This document shows, in pieces, positions 19,785 to 27,042 of a stretch of DNA of 64,000 nucleotides. The stretch is from an uncultured Rhodopila sp. GTDB taxonomy: Bacteria > Pseudomonadota > Alphaproteobacteria > Acetobacterales > Acetobacteraceae. The stretch spans positions 1 through 64,000 of the forward strand of contig NZ_CAIWTY010000018.1 in assembly GCF_903915725.1 (NCBI RefSeq). The letters are read 5' to 3'. The translations under genes were made by a program, and so were the position numbers. The first letter of the stretch is position 1. Each line of letters opens with the position of its first letter. The notes below the pieces were generated by a model. The model was not told the DNA's origin, did no database searches, and saw only the letters and a program-made list of their open reading frames with translations.

Positions 19785-20558
19785 CTAAAACGGGCCAATT
19801 TCGAATTGAAACCGTGGTTGTATTTCACCAGTCCTTATCGGGTGGTCAAGAATTTGGCAGACGGAGAAGTTGTGGATGGCGAAATTCGGCTTCCGATGGA
19901 TCTTGCGGAACTCATGGCTTTGATTGAACTCTTCCACCGCCTTTTCTTCGCCACACCAAGGATTATATGTTATGAGAACTTCGATATCATCGAGATAAAC
20001 TGGAAGTGCGGGCACGTAAAACAGCGGATGCATTTCGAATATACCCATGGCCGATTTTGTGGATGAGTAATAGTCCAGATCTATGGAAACAAATCCCAGC
20101 CTGGATCCGAAAATTTTATATTCAAATTTCTTTATGGTTTCTTCAACATCTCCTATTATAAGGTGCGCGAAGTCAGGAAGTTTGGCAATAAGGTTGTTGG
20201 GATCGCCCATACTAAACTGGCCATCCCGCCATATCTCCGGGTGATCCTTGTGCCCGCTGCCCGGAGGCAACCCCGTAGCGTTGTCAAAGCCGTAGACTTC
20301 TATCTCTATCCCGGTTTCCGTGCGGAAAAAATCGGCCGCCTTACATAGCTCAAGGAGTCCTCCCCCGCCAGCCACGCCCAGTTCCACGGCAACGATCTTT
20401 TCATATCCACAGTGAACGGCCTGGATGACGCCGTGCAGAAGACCTAATGCGTAGTGCTGACGGCCGACATCTATTTCATTCGAACGAATTTTATGAGCAA
20501 CAGATCTCGCGGCGGCACGGACATCCATGTAATTTGAAAAGGAATTCCAATTCGGCAT
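19785..20558 (-). CDS. TylF/macrocin O-methyltransferase-like SAM-binding protein
   Basis: A 257-residue protein with a class I methyltransferase-like core: KIVAVELGVAGGGGLLELCKA (SAM-binding loop), IEVYGFDNATGLPP (acidic residue after strand 2) and LGFVSIDLDYYSSTKSAM (metal-binding DxD region as in TylF-like enzymes). I start at ATG 20558, which has CAGGGGT 8 bases upstream; the frame is open to 20633. Base composition is visibly more AT-rich than its neighbours, which suggests recent transfer. Substrate unknown; surface-glycan or secondary-metabolite modification would be typical. Confidence 0.6.
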   Translation of the reverse strand: MPNWNSFSNYMDVRAAARSVAHKIRSNEIDVGRQHYALGLLHGVIQAVHCGYEKIVAVELGVAGGGGLLELCKAADFFRTETGIEIEVYGFDNATGLPPGSGHKDHPEIWRDGQFSMGDPNNLIAKLPDFAHLIIGDVEETIKKFEYKIFGSRLGFVSIDLDYYSSTKSAMGIFEMHPLFYVPALPVYLDDIEVLITYNPWCGEEKAVEEFNQSHEFRKIHRKPNFAIHNFSVCQILDHPIRTGEIQPRFQFEIGPF

Positions 20559-21023
20559 TAACGACCCCTGCTGTGGCATGTGTGAAACGACCATCGGTTC
20601 CATAAGTTTACGGTATCCGGTGCAAGTTCGCAAGGGTCAGTGGTGACAGTGCCAGTTCCTCTGCAGCGCTCGCATTATCGTTTTTTCACCAGCGTTATGA
20701 CCGATGCGACCCTTGCAATGCTGTCATGCACGAAATGAACGATCGGGGCCATACGGCCTGCGACCGGTGGCGATTCCCTTCGTTCGGTCCGGCCGCATCG
20801 CCGCCGAGGCGTGCCGCCGCCCCTTCGTCGGACGGCGGTTGCGGGGATCGACGTAGTGCGGGCGGTGGATGCCTCGCTAACGCCGGCGTTGGTATCGGGG
20901 GCTACCAACGCCACGGTCATCATGATTGCTGAGCAAGGCGACGGATATGACCGTGCGCGCGGCGAGACGCTTGCTTTGCGGCCTCCGGCATGGTCCAAGG
21001 CCGCGGATCAAGCGCTGGTGCAA

Positions 21024-22607
21024 ATGATCATGACCGACTCCCTGCCTGATCCCGCCGACACCCCCGAACGCATCCTGATCCTGGATTTCGGCAGCCAGGT
21101 CACTCAGTTGATCGCGCGGCGCCTGCGCGAGTCGGGCGTCTACTGCGAAATCTGGCCGTTTACCGCCGAAGCCGCCCGGATCGAGGCGTGGCACCCGCGC
21201 GGGATCATTCTCTCGGGCGGTCCGGCCTCGGTGCGTGATACCGGGGCGCCGCTGGCTCCGGAGGCGGTATTCGGGCTTGGGGTGCCGATTCTGGGGATCT
21301 GCTATGGTGAGCAGTTGCTGTGCGAGCAGTTGGGCGGCGCGGTTGAACCGTCCGACCACCGGGAGTTCGGCCGCGCCTATGTCGAGGTGGCGGATGACTG
21401 CGCGCTGTTCACCGGCGTGTGGGCGAAGGGCAGCCGCGAGCAGGTCTGGATGAGCCATGGCGACCGGGTGACCCGGCTGCCTCCGGGGTTCCGGGTGGTG
21501 GGAGTCAGCGAGGGCGCTCCGTTCGCCGCCATCGCGGATGATGCGCGGCGGTTCTACGGGGTGCAGTTCCATCCGGAGGTGGTGCATACGCCGCATGGCG
21601 CGCAGCTGCTGCGCAATTTCACGCATGGCGTGGCGGGGCTGGCCGGGTCCTGGACGATGGCGGGCTTCCGCGCCACCGAAATCGCCCGCATCCGTGCTCA
21701 GGTCGGCAGCGGGCGGGTGATCTGCGGGCTGTCGGGGGGCGTGGATTCCTCGGTCGCGGCGGTGCTGCTTCAGGAGGCTATCGGCGAGCAGTTGACCTGC
21801 ATTTTCGTCGATCACGGGCTGCTGCGGCAGGACGAGGCGGAACAGGTGGTGGAAACGTTCCGTGACCGCTTCAACATCCGGCTGGTGCACCGGGACGCGT
21901 CGGACCTGTTCCTCGGCGCGCTGGAGGGGGTGACCGATCCGGAGATCAAGCGCAAGACCATCGGGCGGCTGTTCATCGAGGTGTTCGAGGAAGAGGCGGC
22001 CCGTGTCGGCGGCGCGGATTTTCTCGCGCAGGGCACGCTGTATCCGGATGTGATCGAAAGCGTCAGTTTCACCGGCGGGCCATCCGTTACGATCAAGTCA
22101 CATCATAATGTCGGCGGGCTGCCGGCGCGGATGCGGATGAAGCTGGTGGAGCCGCTGCGGGAGCTGTTCAAGGACGAGGTGCGGGCGCTCGGGCGGGAGC
22201 TGGGGATGCCAGAGGCAATCATCGGGCGGCACCCGTTTCCGGGGCCGGGGCTGGCGATCCGTATCCCGGGGGCGGTGACGCGGGAGAAGGCGGACATGCT
22301 GCGCAAGGTGGACGCGATCTATCTGGAGGAGATCCGTTCGGCCGGGTTGTACGACGCGATCTGGCAGGCGTTCGCCGTGCTGCTGCCGGTGCGGACGGTG
22401 GGGGTGATGGGGGACGGGCGGACGTACGACATGGCGTGCGCGCTGCGGGCGGTGACGAGCACGGACGGGATGACGGCGGATGTGTATCCGTTCGAGATGG
22501 GGTTTCTGACGCGGGTGGCGGGGCGGATTGTGAATGAGGTCCGTGGGGTGAACCGGGTGACGTACGATATTACGAGCAAGCCGCCGGGGACGATTGAGTG
22601 GGAGTAG
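21024..22607 (+). CDS. guaA: GMP synthase (glutamine-hydrolysing)
   Basis: 527 residues converting XMP to GMP with glutamine as ammonia donor. The N-terminal class I amidotransferase has the Cys in [12 protein letters not shown] and the His/Glu in QFHPEVVHT. The ATP-pyrophosphatase domain has the PP-loop [14 protein letters not shown], and the C-terminal dimerisation domain ends KPPGTIEWE, as in all GuaA. The ATG at 21024 (or 21030) gives the standard length. The frame is open up to 20811, but that segment has no family resemblance. It forms the left border of the toxin-antitoxin cluster. Confidence 0.97.
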   Translation: MIMTDSLPDPADTPERILILDFGSQVTQLIARRLRESGVYCEIWPFTAEAARIEAWHPRGIILSGGPASVRDTGAPLAPEAVFGLGVPILGICYGEQLLCEQLGGAVEPSDHREFGRAYVEVADDCALFTGVWAKGSREQVWMSHGDRVTRLPPGFRVVGVSEGAPFAAIADDARRFYGVQFHPEVVHTPHGAQLLRNFTHGVAGLAGSWTMAGFRATEIARIRAQVGSGRVICGLSGGVDSSVAAVLLQEAIGEQLTCIFVDHGLLRQDEAEQVVETFRDRFNIRLVHRDASDLFLGALEGVTDPEIKRKTIGRLFIEVFEEEAARVGGADFLAQGTLYPDVIESVSFTGGPSVTIKSHHNVGGLPARMRMKLVEPLRELFKDEVRALGRELGMPEAIIGRHPFPGPGLAIRIPGAVTREKADMLRKVDAIYLEEIRSAGLYDAIWQAFAVLLPVRTVGVMGDGRTYDMACALRAVTSTDGMTADVYPFEMGFLTRVAGRIVNEVRGVNRVTYDITSKPPGTIEWE

Positions 22608-22666
22608 AGCAAACGATAGGCGCTGGAGCGGCGGCTCGCATTTAGGTTATCCAGCCCATAAACACA

Positions 22667-23665
22667 TCACCACCGACGCTTCCACTCGTCATCCCATGGA
22701 TCAACACGCATAGGAGCGATGAGGACGGCCGATCCGGCGGCCTTCCGGCGACGTTGCTCTTCTCGATGCATGCCAAGCGACAGATAAATGAGCGCTGACC
22801 GAACGAGCTTCATAAGGCGCAGGGTTCGTTGTTCGAGGTCGGCGTTAGAAACCGAGTGTGCGAAGTGGTCGAAGAAAAGGTCACCCGTGTTTCTACCGTT
22901 GCATCGAAACGGCACACCCATCGAATGAACCTTGACATACTTATGCTCCAGATGGTTACGGAGATGGTCCAGCGCTCGCGCATCCGGGTCGGTCAGATCA
23001 CTAAAGCCTTTTTCGAACAGATCCTTGCTGAGCCAATAGAGGCCGCGAAGCGGCCAATTCTCGGACGCTTCCAGCTCCTTTCGAACTACGCCTGGCCTTT
23101 CATACCAAATGGCCTTGAAACTAGCCTGCCACTCGCGGATTCCGAGTTTTAGGTAGTGGTTGAGGAAGTAAGCGATCTTGTCAAAAAGTGAGTAGGCCAT
23201 CCGGAAGGCAATTTTCACTTTCTCAACCGCCAGTCCGAACGTAGGATAGTCAAGTGTGTTGTATAGCAGAACGTCACGGTCGGAGATATGGGGGTCTTCG
23301 GAGTTCACTCCCTCGAAGTAAAGCCATCTCGCCGACACAAACTCCTGCTTCACCTGGTTAAAGAAACCTGTGAACACGAGTGGGTCGCCTATGGCGGTAA
23401 CAAAGTCGGGAAGCGTGAGTACGTCTTGCGCAGCGATCGGGTTTGGACCCAAGTCGTTCAGCGGGTTTAGGAAGAGGGTTTCCCGCAGGCACCACTGCCG
23501 ATATTGCCACTCGTGTTCGGTTGTGCCAGGTTCGAAAGCGTTCGGACGGTAATCAGCACTAACTAATAGCCGCGAGGTCAAAGTGCTGAGTGATACTTTC
23601 GGCGGCCTCCACAAAAATCGGCCGCAAAGACGTGTCACCAAGTTCTGGATGTTCATCCAGGTCAT
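22667..23665 (-). CDS. LA2681-like HEPN domain protein, C-terminal half of a split gene
   Basis: A 332-residue frame whose body (from about residue 36) matches the LA2681-type HEPN family: QWCLRETLFLNPLNDLG near the start of the conserved region and a HEPN ribonuclease motif Rx4H as RNHLEH (about residues 236-241). HEPN domains of this kind are predicted RNases in defence or toxin systems. Relatives are single proteins with N-terminal TPRs, supplied here by the adjoining frame (23559-24239). The natural N-terminal ~35 residues here are out-of-frame translation of the first half. The simplest reading is a one-base frameshift near 23560-23575. Confidence 0.75.
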   Translation of the reverse strand: MTWMNIQNLVTRLCGRFLWRPPKVSLSTLTSRLLVSADYRPNAFEPGTTEHEWQYRQWCLRETLFLNPLNDLGPNPIAAQDVLTLPDFVTAIGDPLVFTGFFNQVKQEFVSARWLYFEGVNSEDPHISDRDVLLYNTLDYPTFGLAVEKVKIAFRMAYSLFDKIAYFLNHYLKLGIREWQASFKAIWYERPGVVRKELEASENWPLRGLYWLSKDLFEKGFSDLTDPDARALDHLRNHLEHKYVKVHSMGVPFRCNGRNTGDLFFDHFAHSVSNADLEQRTLRLMKLVRSALIYLSLGMHREEQRRRKAAGSAVLIAPMRVDPWDDEWKRRW

Positions 23666-24239
23666 GAATGGCTTGTGTCAGCTCACTATGCGCGACCAGG
23701 GCAAAGACTGACTGGTGGCCGGAATCGTACAGCGCGGAGGCGTAACTTATAAGAGCGTTCCCACGATTGGCGCGCGCCATCCAAAAGGCTGAGTTTCGGC
23801 TGAGAGCATTCCCCCAAATTTCGCGCGCTTCTATGAAGCGTCCGCCGATATTAAGCTGATTTGCTAAATTAGTAAGGATCTGGCATATTATTGCAACATC
23901 GATTTCACCAAAGCCCGGGTTGTTCACTGCCCGACGAAGGAGGTAGATCTGTTTCTGAATAGCATCTTGGTCCCAGGCCCAAATCGCTGGTCCTTGAGCG
24001 TTAATCAAGCTATTGGAGTTCGCCCACGCGTTCGCTTCGAAGTAGTCCAAAAAAATACGCTGCTCGTCTGACAACCGACGGCCCTCAAGTTGTCTGCACC
24101 ACGTCATGGCTTTTGCGTTCAACCCAATATCCGCTTGATCAGAGGCATAATCGATGAGTTGAGCGACCGCGTCCAAACCTTCTTCGTCTGTCAACGAGGC
24201 AATCGTTTCGAGCGATAGGATCGAGTTAATGTCCTGCAT
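23559..24239 (-). CDS. TPR-containing N-terminal half of the LA2681-like HEPN gene
   Basis: 226 residues of helical, TPR-like repeats (for example IFLDYFEANAWANSNSLINA and FWMARANRGNALISYASALY) starting at ATG 24239 with GGAGGGG upstream. It ends FDLAAIS in frame one, while the downstream conserved sequence resumes as SADYRPNAF in another frame within a few bases. It therefore seems to be the front part of one TPR-HEPN protein broken by frameshift. If the break is real, this half may be made alone as a non-catalytic protein. Confidence 0.7.
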   Translation of the reverse strand: MQDINSILSLETIASLTDEEGLDAVAQLIDYASDQADIGLNAKAMTWCRQLEGRRLSDEQRIFLDYFEANAWANSNSLINAQGPAIWAWDQDAIQKQIYLLRRAVNNPGFGEIDVAIICQILTNLANQLNIGGRFIEAREIWGNALSRNSAFWMARANRGNALISYASALYDSGHQSVFALVAHSELTQAIHDLDEHPELGDTSLRPIFVEAAESITQHFDLAAIS

Positions 24240-24314
24240 TCCCCTCCACTCCGCTTGTTGCCGACATCAATCCGCGAAGCATGCTCGAAGAGGATTCGGG
24301 CACGCGACCTTCGT

Positions 24315-24668
24315 TCATAGAGCGGACACGGAAATGCGCCCGACAGGCCGTGACCGAGGTTTCTCCGTGATCACGATTTTCACGTCCCGACCCAATGCCG
24401 TCAGGAACGTCATCAACCGCTCCACCGAGAAGCCATCAAGCTTGTAGTTGGCCAGCGCAGACACCTTCGGCTGATTGATCCCGAGCTTTTCGGCTGCTGC
24501 CACCTGGGTGAGTTGCTTGCCCACGATCACGTCATTGATCGCCAGCGCAAGCCGTAACTTCGTTTGCCGCTCCTCGGCGTCGGAGTAGCCGAGATCGGCG
24601 AACACGTTACCCGTGCCCCTTGTGATAGACTCGTCATCATAAGCCATCTCAGTCTTTCGATTTGCCAT
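24315..24668 (-). CDS. higA: HigA-type antitoxin (XRE helix-turn-helix)
   Basis: A 117-residue XRE family DNA-binding protein with the helix-turn-helix in LTQVAAAEKLGINQPKVSALANYK and the common GFSVERLMTFLTALGRDVKIVI tail. ATG 24668 has GAGGA 6 bases upstream; a second ATG at 24647 follows the toxin stop. It overlaps the toxin gene by 20 bases, in toxin-first order as in HigBA modules. It should neutralise the toxin and repress the operon. Confidence 0.88.
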   Translation of the reverse strand: MANRKTEMAYDDESITRGTGNVFADLGYSDAEERQTKLRLALAINDVIVGKQLTQVAAAEKLGINQPKVSALANYKLDGFSVERLMTFLTALGRDVKIVITEKPRSRPVGRISVSAL

Positions 24669-25005
24669 GGCGTTCCTCGTAATCCCGTTGAGCCAATTTC
24701 AAACGCCGCTCGACCAAGTCGACGTCGGATTGTCCCGTCCTTATTCCGGAAGGAGATTTCTTCTGAAATGCATGAAGTACATAAATCAACTCTTTAAAGC
24801 GCACCGTGTAAACCGCGCGGTAGGTGTCGCCATCATAGTTCTCGACGAGTTCGAAGATACCTGGACCCTGCCCCTTCCAGGGCTTGGCAGAAGGGTGCAT
24901 GCCACCAAACTGAGCCAGTCCCAGAGCGTTTCCCATCTCATCCTTCACCGCATGCGGAAAGGTGAGAAAGTCCCTCTTCGATGACCCTATCCAGTCGAGC
25001 GGCAT
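24649..25005 (-). CDS. higB: RelE/HigB-type toxin (phage-derived Gp49-like)
   Basis: About 118 residues from ATG 25005 (MPLDWIGSSKRDFLTFP), which has GGGCGA upstream and matches the family N-terminus. An upstream in-frame ATG at 25032 adds 9 residues. Family features: KPWKGQGPGIFELVENYDGDTYRAVYTVRF and LIYVLHAFQKKSPSGI. Such toxins are ribosome-associated mRNA interferases. Paired with the XRE antitoxin downstream. The module looks intact. Confidence 0.87.
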   Translation of the reverse strand: MPLDWIGSSKRDFLTFPHAVKDEMGNALGLAQFGGMHPSAKPWKGQGPGIFELVENYDGDTYRAVYTVRFKELIYVLHAFQKKSPSGIRTGQSDVDLVERRLKLAQRDYEERHGKSKD

Positions 25006-25098
25006 TTCGCCCTTTGCCTGCGACCGCGCCATTCGAGGTATATCCCATTTCCGGGATCAGTTTGCAAGCTGAAATGGCAAAGACCCGGCTGGTCGCCG

Positions 25099-25569
25099 CT
25101 ACCGCGCCGCTCGGTATGACCGCACCCGATTCTTCCCCCCGCGCACCGCCTCCCCCGACAACCGGCGATCGAACGTCGCCAGTTGCCCACGCCGTGCAAC
25201 TGCCAGTGCCAGTAGATACGTATCCGTCACCTGGCCGGGCGTCGCGATCTGCGCCGCATCGACGCGATCCGATCCCATCAGGCAGAGATCGTCCGTCCAG
25301 AACACATGCCCCGGCAACGCCCTCAACCGCGCCACGATCGGCGCGACCTCGGCCGGAGAGTCGGCGGAGTTCGGATATTTCGGGTGCCCGACGATCCGCA
25401 AAACGCCATTCTCGGTGATCGGGCAGGTTGCCCACGAAACCCAGCCGACGTCTCCGAACCAGCGATGGGCAGCCTCATGCCCGACATGAGCGGGATAGGG
25501 AAAGACCCGACGCTTCAGCACCCTCAACGCTTCCGGGATTGAAGAGAACCACCTTCCCGGCTCGCTCAA
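25099..25569 (-). pseudogene. VapC-like PIN domain protein lacking its N-terminal catalytic strand
   Basis: From PAHVGHEAAHRWFG onward the sequence is a well-kept PIN domain toxin: WATCPITENGVLRI (conserved acidic Glu), DTYLLALAVARRGQLATFDRRL (two conserved Asp). The expected start of the fold, a LLDVNVLIAL-like strand carrying the first catalytic Asp, is absent; instead there is RVLKRRVFPY. The open frame begins only with a TTG. The enzyme therefore probably lost nuclease activity by deletion or rearrangement of its front. It lies directly after another broken VapC on the same strand. Confidence 0.7.
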
Positions 25570-25842
25570 TCCCGCGTTCTCGCCGCCATCGCATGCGAAA
25601 CCAATGCGCGATCAACCGTCACAAGCCGTAAACCCTCAACCTGGCATTGCGCCAGAAGCAGCCTATCGAACGGATCTCGGGTCAGCGGTTCCGGTTCAAT
25701 GCCAGCGAGGACATGACGCTGATCGATCGCGACAAGGCCGATCCCAACCTCGCCCAGCAGTCCCGGCAGTGTTTCAAGTCCGACGGACAGTCCGCTTTTC
25801 AAGCACCGTCAGCAATATGTGCGTATCCAGCAGCAGTCTCAT
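25566..25842 (-). pseudogene. vapC: Decayed VapC toxin (PIN domain) paired with Phd antitoxin
   Basis: ATG 25842 overlaps the antitoxin stop (TGATG) and opens a correct VapC N-terminus, MRLLLDTHILLTVLE, with the first catalytic Asp. After about 22 codons the frame hits TGA. The rest of the protein continues in another frame: GLETLPGLLGEVGIGLVAI, LTRDPFDRLLLAQ and LRLVTVDRAL. The usual 35-40-residue segment with the conserved Glu (SAASLWEIA-like) is missing. So an internal deletion with frameshift killed it. Confidence 0.75.
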
Positions 25843-26108
25843 CAATCGGGCGGCAACCGGGAGAGCAGGAAATCTTCCGGTAAGGGATCGTCGAAGTCGT
25901 CCGCGATGAACGGGGCGATGGACGCAACGCCATGTCGCTTCTTGAACGCATCGATCGCACCGAGGTTCAGGCCCCTGCGAGGCCGATGCGGCACAAGATC
26001 GAAAACCGGCCGCCCGTTGCGCGTGACGACGATGGTTTCTCCCCCCTCCACCTGACGGGCAAGCTCGGTCAGCCGGTTCTTGGCATCACGAATGGATACG
26101 ATGGTCAT
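25842..26108 (-). CDS. Phd/YefM-type antitoxin
   Basis: 88 residues with the classic N-terminal antitoxin fold: MTIVSIRDAKNRLTELARQVEGGETIVVTRNGRPVFDLVP, then an acidic C-terminal tail (IADDFDDPLPEDF) that would wrap around the toxin. It overlaps the broken vapC by one base. It appears intact although its toxin is not, so it may persist as an orphan regulator. Confidence 0.88.
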   Translation of the reverse strand: MTIVSIRDAKNRLTELARQVEGGETIVVTRNGRPVFDLVPHRPRRGLNLGAIDAFKKRHGVASIAPFIADDFDDPLPEDFLLSRLPPD

Positions 26109-26287
26109 TGGGGAATTGTAGCCACAAATGGCCCCTTTTTGTCAAAACCTGAGCAACCTGTCCAACCCGTCCGCCGATGATGGCCTTCCGGGACCAACAA
26201 ATCGCCCGGTGGCGATACAGCGAGCAAAAGCTCCCTCAAACCCGGCGGCCCGGCCTCGTTCAAACGCATCCCCTCGAACAGCGGCAC
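26105..26287 (-). CDS. Possible small protein upstream of the Phd antitoxin
   Basis: A 60-residue frame from a GTG, ending in a TGA that overlaps the antitoxin ATG. The first half (PLFEGMRLNEAGPPGLRELLLAVSPPGDLLVPEG) looks protein-like. It may be a remnant of another small cluster gene or chance. No family recognised. Confidence 0.2.
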   Translation of the reverse strand: MPLFEGMRLNEAGPPGLRELLLAVSPPGDLLVPEGHHRRTGWTGCSGFDKKGPFVATIPQ

Positions 26288-26303
26288 AAGCTCCTTGACC
26301 CGT

Positions 26304-26684
26304 CTACCGCCGCCCCGGCCGCACCCGCAGCGCCCGGATCACCGCCTCGGGGTCGGCATCGATCACCCGCAGCAACGTCGAAGCCGGCCCGGACGGAGTC
26401 CGCCGCCCCTGCTCATATTGCTGCACCGTATCAACCGTGAACCCGAACCGCTGCGCAAACTGCGCCTGGCTCAGACCAAGCCGGCCTCGCAACGCCCGCA
26501 CCTGGTCCGCCGTTGGCGGCGGATACACCGCAACCGCGGCGGCCACGTCGTCTTCAGTCCAGGCATCGGCATCCTCGGCCGCCGCCGCATCGATTTCGGC
26601 TTCCGAGAAACTCCGGCTGGCGGCCAGATCGGCCAGCAACCGAGCCTCATCGATGTCAGTTTTGGAACGCCGCACGATAGACAT
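26304..26684 (-). CDS. Helix-turn-helix antitoxin of the BrnT-type module
   Basis: About 126 residues from ATG 26684, with AGGAG upstream (a GTG at 26687 is an alternative). An acidic N-terminal half rich in Glu/Asp/Ala (DADAWTEDDVAAAVAVYPPP) precedes a C-terminal XRE helix-turn-helix (LRGRLGLSQAQFAQRFGFTVDTVQQYEQGRRTPSG). It overlaps the 3' end of the toxin gene by 29 bases. The acidic half likely binds the toxin and the HTH the operator. Confidence 0.8.
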   Translation of the reverse strand: MSIVRRSKTDIDEARLLADLAASRSFSEAEIDAAAAEDADAWTEDDVAAAVAVYPPPTADQVRALRGRLGLSQAQFAQRFGFTVDTVQQYEQGRRTPSGPASTLLRVIDADPEAVIRALRVRPGRR

Positions 26685-27024
26685 CACGCTCTCTCCTGTT
26701 GGCCCGGCGCGGGCTGATAACCCGCCGCACCGGACCCCTGTCCGTATAAACGCAGTGGAGAATCACGCCGCCCGCATGGCCGATGGCCAGGACGCGCGGT
26801 TCGCCGTAATCCCACCGGACATCGCGCCGCTCCAGGGTAGGGCCATTGAACAGCAAGACGGCCAGATCGAACGGCAATGCACGTTCGAGCACGTTCCGAT
26901 CGCTTTTTCTTTGGTCCCACTCGAAGTCGCGGTCGACTTCCGGAATGACGATATACGTCAAAGACCGATATACGTCAAGGGCGCACCCTCCTGTCAAATG
27001 ATCACTGCCAGGAAGTTTACCCAA
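26656..27024 (-). CDS. brnT: BrnT family ribonuclease toxin
   Basis: The conserved BrnT core starts at DFEWDQRKSDRNVLERALPFDLA and continues through the middle strand RRDVRWDYGEPRVLAIG to VYTDRGPVRRVISPRRANRRERDVY, with the RelE-like fold and basic catalytic residues of the family. The 122-residue frame to 27024 has an N-terminal ~28 residues unlike the family; a TTG at 26961 or initiation nearer the core is more likely. A promoter-like direct repeat lies just upstream of the core. Followed by its HTH antitoxin, so the module looks functional. Confidence 0.83.
   Translation of the reverse strand: MGKLPGSDHLTGGCALDVYRSLTYIVIPEVDRDFEWDQRKSDRNVLERALPFDLAVLLFNGPTLERRDVRWDYGEPRVLAIGHAGGVILHCVYTDRGPVRRVISPRRANRRERDVYRAAFQN
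26949..26978 (-). promoter_or_regulatory. Tandem 17-base-period repeat with promoter-like spacing before brnT
   Basis: CGATATACGTCAA occurs at 26949-26961 and 26966-26978 (plus-strand reading). On the minus strand this gives TTGACG, 17 bases, TATATC, which is a plausible -35/-10 pair. The repeat could also be the operator for autoregulation. If this is the promoter, initiation upstream of 26949 would be excluded and brnT would start close to its conserved core. Confidence 0.45.
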
Positions 27025-27042
27025 GCATAGGTTAAGACCCGC

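Noticed and set aside
20811-21023. N-terminal extension of GMP synthase
   Set aside because: The frame is open, but the 71 extra residues have no family resemblance, and ATG 21024 gives the normal length.
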